DNA from: Umbribacter vaginalis
GTDB lineage: Bacteria; Actinomycetota; Coriobacteriia; Coriobacteriales; Eggerthellaceae
Assembly: GCA_001552935.1 (NCBI GenBank)
Contig: KQ959705.1
Coordinates: 90,198-154,197 of the forward strand
Length of the DNA stretch: 64,000 bases
Direction: 5' to 3'
Position numbers and translations under genes: made by a program. The notes under the pieces were generated by a model. The model saw nothing but the letters and a program-made list of their open reading frames with translations, had not been told where the DNA came from and ran no database searches. Positions 55,716 to 64,000 of this stretch are shown one piece after another (the stretch's first letter is position 1; every line of letters begins with the position of its first letter).

Positions 55716-56150
55716 CTAGTTGAGCTGGTTTTTCTCGAGTAAGCCGTGAAGCGTGCGCCATGCAAGCTCGGCGCATTTTACGCGCGCAGGCATGCGGCCA
55801 ATGCTTTCCAGTTCTGCTGCTTCGTCAAGTTCGACGCGTTCGCTTTCGCTCAGTTCATCGCCCTGAATCATGCGCACGAACAGATCAATCAAATGCTGCG
55901 CCACTTCGATGCGTTCGCCTGTGATAAGCTCGGCCATAATGTCTGCCGACGCCAGCGACACCGCGCACCCATGACCCGTAAACGCTGCTTCCTCGATAAC
56001 GCCGTCCTCCACGCGCAGCTTGAGCGTCATTTCATCACCGCAGCTGGGGTTTATGCCCTCTTGCGTGTAGTTCGCGTTCTCAAGATCGTATTTGTAGTCG
56101 GGGTGCGTGTTGTGCGCCATCAGCGCTGCCGTATAAATATTAGTTCCCAT
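55716..56150 (-). CDS. sufU: SufU Fe-S assembly scaffold / sulfur-transfer protein
   Basis: 144 residues. Zinc-site ligands of SufU are visible: NPSCGDEM (Cys with Asp), GHGCAVSLASADIM and VKCAELAW. SufU takes sulfur from SufS in Gram-positives. Start ATG 56150 lies inside the sufS 3' end (11-bp overlap). Last gene of the suf operon. Confidence 0.93.
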   Translation of the reverse strand: MGTNIYTAALMAHNTHPDYKYDLENANYTQEGINPSCGDEMTLKLRVEDGVIEEAAFTGHGCAVSLASADIMAELITGERIEVAQHLIDLFVRMIQGDELSESERVELDEAAELESIGRMPARVKCAELAWRTLHGLLEKNQLN

Positions 56151-57705
56151 TAAAGGTTTCCCACACTCTCTGTAACCCGGTAATAAGTGCGTCGCAGTCT
56201 GATTTGTCGTTGTAGAACGCAAACGACGCGCGACAGCACGATTCGATGCCCATCCACGTAAGCAGCGGTTGCGCGCAATGATGACCTGCGCGAATGGCAA
56301 CATTGTTCATGTCTAGAATGCTTGACACATCGTGAGGATGAATGCCTTGCACGTTAAAGCTAATTACGCCATGATGCTCGCGTCCGCACGGCGAGCCAAT
56401 AAGCTGCACATACGGCAGATGCTTCAGTGCATGCCACGTGTAGTGCACCAGCGCCCGCTCGCGCTTCATCATAGCTGCATAGCCAATTTCTTCCACAAAG
56501 CTAAGCGCGCTTGAAAGCGCATAAATGCCTGCTGCATCTTGCGTGCCCGCTTCAAATTTTTCGGGAAGGGGAGCCCACGTTGCGCTTGTTTCAGTAACGC
56601 TGTCGATCATTTCTCCGCCCGTCAAAAACGGAGGCATCGCTTCAAGAAGCTGGCGTTTTCCCCACAGCACGCCAACGCCAAGTGGCGAGAAAAGCTTGTG
56701 GCCCGAAAATACGAAAAAGTCGCAATCAAGCTGGCGCACACGAATGGGCATGTGGGGAATTGATTGTGAGCCGTCAACGATAATGCGCGCGCCAACAGCA
56801 TGTGCAACTGATGCAAGCATTTTGATGTCGTTGCATGAACCAAGCACGTTCGACACGTGCGTAACCGACACAATTTTCGTGCACTCGTTGATGCAGCGCT
56901 GCGCTTCGTCTTGCGTAATAATACCGTGCTCATCAGGTCGCATGTACACCAACCGCGCGCCTGTTTTGCGGCATACTTGCTGCCACGGGATAAGGTTTGA
57001 ATGGTGCTCCATGATACTGATGCACACTTCGTCATTTTTGTGAAGAACCAGCTCACCGTAGCAATACGCAAGCAGATTAAGCATTTCGCTTGCGTTGCGT
57101 CCAAAGATGATTTCCTGCGCTGCATTCGACGTGTCGAAAGTGCCCGAGGTGGCGGAGGTGTCCGAGGCGCCAGAGCCGTTGAAGCCGTCGCGCTTCTCAT
57201 CGGCGGCATTTTCGCTGCTTGCAGAAGGTGTTGCGCCAATAAAGCGTGCAACATGTGCACGCGCATCTTCGATGGCTTGCGTTGCTTTAATAGACAAGTC
57301 GTACAAGCCACGCAAGGGGTTTGCGTTCATGCTCTCGTAAAAATGGCGCTGAGCTGCAAGAACGCAATCGGGACGCTGTGCTGTGGCCGCGCTGTCAAGA
57401 AACGCAAGGTGCGGGTTTGCTACCAACAAAGGAAAACGCTTTTTGTAGGGGTTTTCGGCAATAAGCTGCGCGTCAGCTTCAAGGCAGCTACCGTGGCCGT
57501 TGCGGTGATGGTGGTGCCCATGTGCTTGAGCGCTGTTGATAAGCATCGTGCCTTGGCTTTGTTCGTGTTCAGGCGCGTGTTCAGGAGCGTGTTCTTGCAC
57601 GCGTTCAGGTGCTCGTTCGCCAGCGTGTTCGCGCGCTTGTTCGGGCGCCTGTTCTTGCGCGGTGATTTCGCTTTGTTCGTTTTTTTTGCTGTTCTCGTTA
57701 TTCAT
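56140..57705 (-). CDS. sufS: Cysteine desulfurase SufS with His-rich N-terminal extension
   Basis: 521 residues against about 405 normally. The PLP lysine is in SGHKLFSP and the catalytic Cys in RAGHHCAQPLL. Extra parts: an N-terminal extension of about 85 residues with Glu/His/Ala/Pro repeats (EHAPEHAPEHEQ) and a His cluster (HGHHHHRNGHG), and an Ala/Ser/Gly/Asn-rich insertion (about 57110-57235) between the FIGATPSA and EIIFGRNASEM segments. ATG 57705 follows GAGGG; GTG 57717 is an alternative. Overlaps sufD by 8 bp. Confidence 0.94.
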   Translation of the reverse strand: MNNENSKKNEQSEITAQEQAPEQAREHAGERAPERVQEHAPEHAPEHEQSQGTMLINSAQAHGHHHHRNGHGSCLEADAQLIAENPYKKRFPLLVANPHLAFLDSAATAQRPDCVLAAQRHFYESMNANPLRGLYDLSIKATQAIEDARAHVARFIGATPSASSENAADEKRDGFNGSGASDTSATSGTFDTSNAAQEIIFGRNASEMLNLLAYCYGELVLHKNDEVCISIMEHHSNLIPWQQVCRKTGARLVYMRPDEHGIITQDEAQRCINECTKIVSVTHVSNVLGSCNDIKMLASVAHAVGARIIVDGSQSIPHMPIRVRQLDCDFFVFSGHKLFSPLGVGVLWGKRQLLEAMPPFLTGGEMIDSVTETSATWAPLPEKFEAGTQDAAGIYALSSALSFVEEIGYAAMMKRERALVHYTWHALKHLPYVQLIGSPCGREHHGVISFNVQGIHPHDVSSILDMNNVAIRAGHHCAQPLLTWMGIESCCRASFAFYNDKSDCDALITGLQRVWETFNGN

Positions 57706-59122
57706 GCGTGCCCTCACTTGCTTCTTGTTCTGCGTGTGTATGTGCTGCCTTGTGCGTTAACGGAGCCAGGTCGATGTCGTGCGAGGCAAGCCGTATTGCA
57801 AAGTCGTCAATCACATTGCTTCCTAAACGGCAAATGCCGTGGTAACTATTCGAATTCGCGCCCTCGTTTTGTGCTGCATTCAGCGCCGCTTTCTCAAGGA
57901 GCGCACTCACAAACATCTGCTCGGCAGCCTGCTTGCTTAAGCCGCGCGACGCTAGGTAAAACATCTGCTCGGCACGAACGTGGCCAATTGTTGCACCGTG
58001 GTTTCCCGCTACGTCATCTTCATTGCACAAAATTACTGGAACGGTTAAATTTTCCACATCGTCGTCAACAAGAAGAACGGTTTCGTTCTCCTGACCAGCC
58101 GATCCTTTACAACCGTGAATTAGATCGATAGTTCCGCGCAGCACTTTTTTGCTGTGCTGCGTAAGAACGCCGTTTGCTTTAATGAGGCACTCGGTTTTTA
58201 AGCCGTGGTGCTTCACGGAGTAGTTGAAGTCGCGCAGTTGCGTAGAAAATCCCAGGTAGTCAAGTAGAAGTGTGCATTGCGACGCATCGCCGCGCAAGTC
58301 GCCTGCAATGCCGCCGTACACGTTTGTTGCGCCCAGCACCGTTTCTTGAATGGTAACGCGCGCGTTGTTCAGCGTGATAAAACCGATGTTGTTGATGTCG
58401 GTGTACGTGTTGTTCAGCGTTTGCGTGCGCACAAGGGAAACGCGTGCACCGTCGGCTGCGAAAATGCGCAGCTGCGTTGCAAGTGCGCCTGCGCCCTCGT
58501 GGGGTGAATCGACGTTTATTGTCAGTGCCAAATCGGTGTTTTCTTCGGCGATAACGTCAATGCTGTTGCAGTTCAGCGCGTTGTTGTGCGCGTTGATTTG
58601 CAGGTGCGCTTTCAGGCGCGTGTTACGCGGAACGCGCAAAACGAAGGGCTGTTGCGCACATTCGGCAAACCATGCTTCCGCTTGCGTTCCCATACCCGTT
58701 TCAAACGTTGCGCGAATGTCGTGCGCGTCTTCTTGCGCTTGCGCTTGTTGCTGGTAGAGCGATTGAGCAGGCGCATCGAGGGCGGTGCTGCTTGCGTGCG
58801 TGGAGGCTTGATCAGCGCCGCCCGTGCCGTTCGCGTCATCGTCACCAGCGCCGTGACCTGCGCCGTTACCCACACCAGCACCACATTCCGCCGCGCGTGG
58901 ATGTGTCGCCAGCCACGCATCTTGCGCGGCACTCATAGCGGCGTCAAAATCGCCCGCAGCGCCAAAAAACGCCGCGTCAAGCGATCCATTTTCAGCATCG
59001 ATGCTCATGTCGTGCACAATTTCGGTATACGGAGCCAGTTCAGGACTTGATCCGTTCATCTTTAAGCGATACCAGGTAGGAGCTGGCATGGCATTAACTG
59101 TTTTGTTATGCAGGCTATCCAT
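57698..59122 (-). CDS. sufD: SufD component of the SufBCD scaffold
   Basis: 474 residues. SufB/D beta-helix core: NNIGFITLNNARVTI, HGLKTECLIKANGVLTQHSKK, and the C-terminal NEDDVAGNHGATIGHV, where the His typical of SufD is kept. ASRGLSKQAAEQMFV closes the helix domain. A Gly/Ala/Asp/Asn-rich insertion of about 45 residues (58740-58890) interrupts the N-terminal region. Start overlaps the sufB stop by one base. Confidence 0.93.
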   Translation of the reverse strand: MDSLHNKTVNAMPAPTWYRLKMNGSSPELAPYTEIVHDMSIDAENGSLDAAFFGAAGDFDAAMSAAQDAWLATHPRAAECGAGVGNGAGHGAGDDDANGTGGADQASTHASSTALDAPAQSLYQQQAQAQEDAHDIRATFETGMGTQAEAWFAECAQQPFVLRVPRNTRLKAHLQINAHNNALNCNSIDVIAEENTDLALTINVDSPHEGAGALATQLRIFAADGARVSLVRTQTLNNTYTDINNIGFITLNNARVTIQETVLGATNVYGGIAGDLRGDASQCTLLLDYLGFSTQLRDFNYSVKHHGLKTECLIKANGVLTQHSKKVLRGTIDLIHGCKGSAGQENETVLLVDDDVENLTVPVILCNEDDVAGNHGATIGHVRAEQMFYLASRGLSKQAAEQMFVSALLEKAALNAAQNEGANSNSYHGICRLGSNVIDDFAIRLASHDIDLAPLTHKAAHTHAEQEASEGTHE

Positions 59123-60528
59123 TATCCAATAGCTCCTTCCATCTCAAGTTTTATCAGGTTGTTCATCTCAACAGCGTATTCAAGCGGCAGTTCTTTCGAC
59201 ACGGGCTCGGCAAAGCCGTTTACGATCATCGTGCGCGCGTCTTCTTCGCTAATTCCCCTGCTCATCAGGTAGAAAATTTTGTCATCGCCAATACGACCAA
59301 TGGTTGCTTCGTGCCCGATGTCCACGTTTTTGCAGCGAATGTCCATAGCTGGAATAGTGTCCGAGCGGCTTTTATCGTCAAGCATCAGCGACGAACACGA
59401 AATGCTTGCAACCGAGCCGCTTGCTTTTGGCGTTGCCACCACCGACGAGCGAAACGTTGAAATGCCGCCGCCTTTCGAGATACTTTTCGTTTCCACCGAT
59501 GCCGACGTGTGCGGCGCATTCAGCACCACCTTGCAGCCGGTATCAAGGTTCTGACCTGCGCCTGCAAAGGTAATGCCCGTGAACGTCGAACGCGAACGCG
59601 CACCCGACAAAATTGACATCGGGTACAAATAGCCCACGTGCGAACCAAACGAGCCGCTAATCCACTCAATGGACGCATCTTCATCGCACACGGCGCGCTT
59701 TGTGTTCAGGTTGTACATGTTCTTCGACCAGTTTTCGATAGTCGAATAGCGCAGGTGAGCACGCTTTCCAACGAACAACTCAACCGCGCCAGCGTGCAGG
59801 TTCGCAACATTATATTTTGGCGCCGAACAGCCCTCAATGAAGTGAAGGTCGGCATCGTCTTCCACAATGATAAGCGTATGCTCAAACTGACCTGCACCTT
59901 TCGCATTCAAGCGGAAGTAACTTTGCAGCGGGTAGTCTAGTTTTACGCCGCGCGGAACGTACACAAACGATCCGCCCGACCACACAGCGCCGTGAAGAGC
60001 AGCAAATTTGTGATCGTCGGGGCGAATAAGCGTCATGAACTTTTCTTTAATGAGGTCTGCATATTCGCCTTTCAGCGCCTCTTCGATGCCCGAGTACACA
60101 ATGCCCATTTTAGCGGCGCTGTCTTGCATGTTGTGATACACCAGCTCGGAGTCGTATTGCGCACCCACGCCCGCTAAATATGAGCGCTCGGCCTGCGGTA
60201 TGCCCAAACGCTCGAAGGTATCTTTAATGTTATCGGGAACGCTTTCCCAGTCGCTTTTTTGATCGGTGTTAGGCTTTACGTACGTTACGATGTGATCGGT
60301 ATCAAGCCCGTCAATAGAGGGCCCCCACGTGGGGATACGCATGCTTCGATACAGATCAAGCGAATCGAGGCGCATTTTCAGCATCCACGCCGGTTCATCT
60401 TTCTTTTCTGATATTTCGCGCACCACATCTTCAGTAAGGCCGTCGAGTTTCTCCTGACCAGCATCGTCATAGCGAAAGTCGTACATGCTTCTGTCGATAT
60501 CGGCAACTTCTGAACGTTTCTTTTCCAT
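59122..60528 (-). CDS. sufB: SufB component of the SufBCD scaffold
   Basis: 468 residues, usual length, no insertion. Typical: WMLKMRLDSLDLYRSM, SGGSFVYVPRGVKLDYPLQ, HFIEGCSAP, KRAVCDEDASIEWISGSFGS and HEATIGRIGDDKIFYLMSRG. Acts with SufC and SufD to assemble Fe-S clusters. AGAGGCG precedes the ATG. Confidence 0.97.
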   Translation of the reverse strand: MEKKRSEVADIDRSMYDFRYDDAGQEKLDGLTEDVVREISEKKDEPAWMLKMRLDSLDLYRSMRIPTWGPSIDGLDTDHIVTYVKPNTDQKSDWESVPDNIKDTFERLGIPQAERSYLAGVGAQYDSELVYHNMQDSAAKMGIVYSGIEEALKGEYADLIKEKFMTLIRPDDHKFAALHGAVWSGGSFVYVPRGVKLDYPLQSYFRLNAKGAGQFEHTLIIVEDDADLHFIEGCSAPKYNVANLHAGAVELFVGKRAHLRYSTIENWSKNMYNLNTKRAVCDEDASIEWISGSFGSHVGYLYPMSILSGARSRSTFTGITFAGAGQNLDTGCKVVLNAPHTSASVETKSISKGGGISTFRSSVVATPKASGSVASISCSSLMLDDKSRSDTIPAMDIRCKNVDIGHEATIGRIGDDKIFYLMSRGISEEDARTMIVNGFAEPVSKELPLEYAVEMNNLIKLEMEGAIG

Positions 60529-60543
60529 ATGCGTCGCCTCTTG

Positions 60544-61317
60544 CTATTCGTGTGCGCGCATGTCAGCGAGGGTAGCTTCAAATTGCTCAAAGCCTGCGTT
60601 GTCAATTTCATCGATAAGTGATGCATCGCCTTGCGCCACCAGGTGTCCTTGCACCATCACGTGCACCTGGTCAACATCCAAATGCTCCAGAATACGCGTG
60701 TTGTGCGTGATAATCAGCAGCGTTCCATCGCAGGTTTGGCGATACGCTTCCATGCCTTTCGACACAACCGACAGCGCGTCAACGTCAAGACCCGAGTCGG
60801 TTTCGTCAAGAATTGCCAGCTTAGGCTTTAGCAACAACAACTGCAGCATTTCCACTTTTTTCTTTTCACCGCCAGAAAAGCCCACGCCCAGTTCACGGTC
60901 GAGGTACGCGCGATCCATACTCAGCTCGTCAGCAAGTGCTTCAACGGTGTGTCTGAACTCTTTGTTCTTCATAGCGAAACCCTCGCGCTTGTCGATAGTG
61001 GCGCGCAAAAAGCTCGACAGCGGCACACCCGGAATTTCAACAGGCGCTTGAAAGCTTAAAAACAGCCCAGCGTGTGAGCGTTTGTCGGTGCTGAGTTCGG
61101 TTATGTCTTGGTCGGCAAGCTGTATTGAGCCCTGCGTTACTTCATAGGTTGGGTTGCCCATAATTACGTGACCAAGTGTTGATTTACCTGCGCCGTTAGG
61201 ACCCATAAGCACGTGCACTTCCCCCTGAGGTACATCAAGGCTTACATTGTGAAGAATTTGCTTTTCTTCAACTTGAGCGCTTAGATTGGCAATGCTTAGC
61301 AATGGTTTTCTCGTCAT
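60544..61317 (-). CDS. sufC: SufC ATPase
   Basis: 257 residues. Walker A GPNGAGKST, signature FSGGEKKKVEML, Walker B LAILDETDSGLD, all in the SufC-specific form. Drives conformational change of SufBD. ATG 61317 with AAAGGA upstream; the longer in-frame start at 61341 lacks a site. First gene of the operon, 15 bp ahead of sufB. Confidence 0.96.
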   Translation of the reverse strand: MTRKPLLSIANLSAQVEEKQILHNVSLDVPQGEVHVLMGPNGAGKSTLGHVIMGNPTYEVTQGSIQLADQDITELSTDKRSHAGLFLSFQAPVEIPGVPLSSFLRATIDKREGFAMKNKEFRHTVEALADELSMDRAYLDRELGVGFSGGEKKKVEMLQLLLLKPKLAILDETDSGLDVDALSVVSKGMEAYRQTCDGTLLIITHNTRILEHLDVDQVHVMVQGHLVAQGDASLIDEIDNAGFEQFEATLADMRAHE

Positions 61318-61428
61318 AATTGTTCCTTTGCTTTCGTGCACGTTTCTTGGTTTTTCGTGCGCGCTTAGATTGTTGTTTCTGTTACCACCTTAGTGAGATT
61401 TAAGAAACAGTCAATACTTTTCCTACCA

Positions 61429-61457
61429 ATTATATAGAATTAGTTATATGCTTGAAA
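61429..61457 (-). promoter_or_regulatory. Promoter of the suf operon
   Basis: On the minus strand TTTCAA (61452-61457), 17 bp, TATAAT (61429-61434). The leader to sufC is about 105 nt. The Rrf2 regulator is divergently encoded, so its operator is expected within 61380-61500; no confident palindrome was found. Confidence 0.55.
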
Positions 61458-61614
61458 AGATTATTTTGATATAGTTTCGTAATTGATACATTTACGCATT
61501 GTGCATGCGTGTTCTGTGCCGTCTGGTACACCATAGGGGGTGTGTTGCAGCGTACGTGGCGCAGGTGATGTACGTGATCTGCAACTATGTGGGTGTGATA
61601 AGGAGATGAGTGGC

Positions 61615-62070
61615 ATGCTTATAACAACAAAAGGACGCTATGCGCTGCGACTCATGATTTATATTGCGCGCGCCGATGGCGAAAAAGTGCCGCTTCATCA
61701 GGTTGCACGCGATGAGGGTTTGTCGCTTAAGTACCTTGAACAGTTAGCTCACAGTATGGTAAAAGCGCAGTTGTTGCGCAGCATTCGTGGCTATGCAGGA
61801 GGTTATGTGCTTGCGCGTCCTGCACAAAGCATTTTAGCGGGTGACGTGCTGCGTGCATCTCAGGGCTCAACAGCTCCCGTTGCGTGTGCTGGTTTAAATG
61901 AGGGCTGTCCGCGCGAGAAAACATGCTCAACCGTGTCGTTTTGGAGCGGACTTGATCAGGTTATTGAGCATTATGTTGACAGTGTGACGCTTGCTGAACT
62001 AGCGCGTGAAGATGTTGGAGCGCTCTCGTTGCCAACGTGCTCACCTGGCAGGTCATCTGTGCGGTCGTAG
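61615..62070 (+). CDS. Rrf2 family Fe-S-sensing regulator (SufR/IscR-like)
   Basis: 151 residues from ATG 61615 (AAGGAG at 61600-61605). Winged helix LITTKGRYALRLMIYIA, LSLKYLEQLAHSMVKAQLLRS and RGYAGGYVLARP. Three cysteines in C-x6-C-x5-C (CAGLNEGCPREKTC) match the cluster-binding set of IscR-like proteins. Divergent from sufC, it most likely represses or tunes the suf operon. ATG 61606 is also in frame. Confidence 0.92.
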   Translation: MLITTKGRYALRLMIYIARADGEKVPLHQVARDEGLSLKYLEQLAHSMVKAQLLRSIRGYAGGYVLARPAQSILAGDVLRASQGSTAPVACAGLNEGCPREKTCSTVSFWSGLDQVIEHYVDSVTLAELAREDVGALSLPTCSPGRSSVRS

Positions 62071-62377
62071 GTATTTGCGAGCGGTGTAGCCTGCATCGTT
62101 TTCCAAGCATGAACGTCACCCCACGCGCATGAACGTTGACATGGCATGAATCGTTCCGTTTCCTATTTTCAGCATGTTTGCGCTTGCGTTTTTCCGCACA
62201 TTTACGCTCACGCAAGCGTTTCCGCTTTCACTCCCGTTTAACTTCACACATTGCAAGCGCTTTGTCATCTTTAAACTACAATACAACTACAACCCGCATC
62301 ATCACGTGCGTTTTGAACAATAATATGAGACAATAACAGCGAAAACTACTACTACACGCTTCATTGTTAGGTTTGAT
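62071..62377. other. Spacer before recJ
   Basis: T/C-rich with repeated TTTCCGC-like words; no gene or terminator recognised. Confidence 0.4.
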
Positions 62378-64000
62378 ATGTCCGCTCAATTCACGATTCG
62401 TGCGGCGCAAACATCGTGCGTAGAAACGCTGATGCAGCGCTTTAATATTCCGCGTTTTGTCGCTACTATTTTAGTAGCGCGCGGCATCACGACGCCTGAT
62501 GAAGCACAGCGTTTTTTGAACCCATCGCTGCAGCGTGATTGGCATAACCCCTACGATATTCCTGAAATGCAAAGCGCTGTTGATGTTATTGAACAGGCGC
62601 TTCACGATAATAAGCGCATCGTGGTGTTTGGTGATTTTGACGTTGATGGCTTATCGGCAACCGCCCTGCTCACACGCGCATTGCGTGATTTAGGTGCCCA
62701 GGTAGATCCTTTCATTCCACGTCGTATTGAAGAGGGTTATGCTCTGAGTGATGCCGCATTTCAGCGTATGAATGCGCTTCAACCGCAGCTTGTTATTACG
62801 GTCGATTGTGGTATTTCGTGCAAAAACGAAGTTGACGAGCTGCTTAAAGCGGGCATCGACGTTGTAATCACCGATCATCACGAACCAAGCGATCAGGTGC
62901 CAGTTGGAGTACCAGTTGTCGATCCGAAGTGTGTCGAACAGTGTCCAAGCGCCATTCTTGCTGGTGCAGGCGTTGCGCTGAAATTGGTGCAAGTGCTCGG
63001 CGCGCGTTTTGGCAAACCTAATTTGTGGCTTGATTATATTGATTTTGCAACATTGGGAACGATTGCCGATCTGATGCCGATGGTGGCTGAAAATCGCGCG
63101 CTTGTGTACGAGGGCTTGCAGTGCTTGAACACGCGCATGCGTCCGTGTTTTGTAGCGCTTCTTGAAAGCGCAGGTCAGCTGAATGAAAAACTCAATTCTA
63201 CCAATATTAGTTACAGCATCATTCCGCGCTTGAATGCTACAGGACGTATGGGCGACTCGCAAAAAGGCTTGGATATTTTGCTGTGCGATTCTTTGGACGA
63301 AGCGCGCGAGCTTGCACGTGATATCGAGCAGCTCAACGAGCAGCGACGCAGTGTTGAAATGGAGCTTTCCGAAATGGCGCGCGTTCAAGCCGATGAGGTG
63401 TATCACGGTCAGCGTGCGCTGGTGGTGGCGGGCGAAAATTGGCACGAAGGCGTTAAAGGTATTGTCGCCAGCCGCTTGACGCGCGCGTATGGCGTTCCCA
63501 GTATACTGTTCAGCATCGATGGCGACCTTGCGCGCGGCAGTGGGCGCAGTGTTGGAAGCGTCAATTTGTTCAAGGCGCTTGAAGCGTGCGACAGCTTGCT
63601 TGTGAAGTACGGCGGTCACGAAGCAGCGGTGGGTTTAACGCTGCATGTTCGCGATTTACCTGCGTTTACGCAGCAACTGTGCGCGTATATGGATACGCTT
63701 GAGCAAGACAAATTCCATCCGCGCATTACGGTTGATGCAGCGGTATCACTTGATGAACTGACGTTTGAAAATGTAGAAATGCTTGAGCACTTAGCGCCCT
63801 TTGGTCAGGAAAATAAACCACCGTTGCTTATCGCGCAAAATGTTTCGCTTACGAATATGCGTGCTGTAGGAGCTGATAAATCGCACCTATCGTGCATACT
63901 ATCAGATGGAATAAATCGCGTAGCAGGAATTATGTTTCACTGTAGCGATATTCAGTCGCTTTTGAACACCACAACACTGGTGTCGGCTGCTTTTGAAGTT
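62378..64000 (+). CDS. recJ: Single-stranded-DNA-specific exonuclease RecJ, 5' part
   Basis: 541 codons are visible and the frame is still open at the right edge. DHH phosphoesterase motifs: FGDFDVDG (motif I), TVDCGISC, ITDHHEP (DHH), then the DHHA1 part with SGRSVGSVNLFKAL and KYGGHEAAVG, and the beginning of the OB domain. RecJ degrades single-stranded DNA 5' to 3' in recombination and mismatch repair. ATG 62378 with TTAGG upstream, matching the family N-terminus (LMQRFNIPRFVATILVARGI). Confidence 0.95.
   Translation, partial: MSAQFTIRAAQTSCVETLMQRFNIPRFVATILVARGITTPDEAQRFLNPSLQRDWHNPYDIPEMQSAVDVIEQALHDNKRIVVFGDFDVDGLSATALLTRALRDLGAQVDPFIPRRIEEGYALSDAAFQRMNALQPQLVITVDCGISCKNEVDELLKAGIDVVITDHHEPSDQVPVGVPVVDPKCVEQCPSAILAGAGVALKLVQVLGARFGKPNLWLDYIDFATLGTIADLMPMVAENRALVYEGLQCLNTRMRPCFVALLESAGQLNEKLNSTNISYSIIPRLNATGRMGDSQKGLDILLCDSLDEARELARDIEQLNEQRRSVEMELSEMARVQADEVYHGQRALVVAGENWHEGVKGIVASRLTRAYGVPSILFSIDGDLARGSGRSVGSVNLFKALEACDSLLVKYGGHEAAVGLTLHVRDLPAFTQQLCAYMDTLEQDKFHPRITVDAAVSLDELTFENVEMLEHLAPFGQENKPPLLIAQNVSLTNMRAVGADKSHLSCILSDGINRVAGIMFHCSDIQSLLNTTTLVSAAFEV

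Overview
The window reads as chromosome of a Gram-positive, strictly anaerobic actinobacterium of class Coriobacteriia, family Eggerthellaceae or close to it. The grounds are a selenocysteine-type formate dehydrogenase with a GltD-like partner, a class III hybrid cluster protein, SUF as the only Fe-S assembly system, rsmA followed by veg, a DivIC-ppx pair, a Tad pilus locus with no secretin, and cell-wall-binding type 2 repeats. A small Eggerthellaceae genome such as Cryptobacterium would fit, but this is a guess from gene content. No phage, insertion sequence or CRISPR array was seen.

Layout. 1-3 kb: end of rsmA, veg, tRNA-Ala(CGC), two small paralogous genes of unknown role. 3-8.2 kb: a two-gene formate dehydrogenase operon (GltD/SfrB-like flavoprotein plus selenoprotein FdhA with an in-frame TGA and a SECIS hairpin). 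8.2-18.7 kb: a spacer with 33-bp repeats, rarD, a PAP2 phosphatase, leuS, a 1,239-residue leucine-rich-repeat/coiled-coil/CWB2 surface protein, a DUF218 protein and tRNA-Val(TAC). 19.0-31.8 kb: one uninterrupted Tad/Flp pilus locus of 14 genes, from cpaB to the prepilin peptidase, with four proteins that carry a G|xxxxE processing site. 31.8-37.6 kb, minus strand: a ModE-like regulator, thrC, and an ECF transporter (double ATPase, EcfT, MptD-type S component). 37.9-44 kb: iron block with two feoA genes, feoB, a FeoB-associated Cys-rich peptide, a strong candidate small RNA and a DtxR/MntR regulator. 44.2-51.9 kb: DivIC/FtsB, Ppx/GppA, tRNA-Leu(TAA), polyprenyl synthase, peptidoglycan-binding protein, ABC-F ATPase, a membrane protein. 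52.3-55.5 kb: Hcp fused to DUF1858, an unknown protein and a hemerythrin, likely nitrosative/oxidative defence. 55.7-62.1 kb: sufC-B-D-S-U on the minus strand with a divergent Rrf2 regulator. 62.4 kb to the edge: recJ.

How the genes fit together. Iron and sulfur run through the window: FeoAB imports ferrous iron, DtxR and Rrf2 probably sense iron and Fe-S status, SUF builds clusters, and the formate dehydrogenase, Hcp and hemerythrin use iron. ModE next to an Fdh-bearing region suggests molybdate or tungstate control.

Most notable: (i) a roughly 200-nt structured transcript unit at 43037-43240 with a near-consensus promoter overlapped by an inverted GTTTAC/GTAAAC repeat and ending in a terminator with a C-rich loop, placed between feoB and dtxR; it looks like an undescribed iron-responsive sRNA. 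(ii) Repeated Ala/Gly/Ser/Thr/Asp-rich insertions inside otherwise conserved enzymes (FdhA, LeuS, ThrC, EcfA, Ppx, ABC-F, Hcp, SufS, SufD). (iii) Three 15-bp identical cores at exact 33-bp spacing after fdhA.
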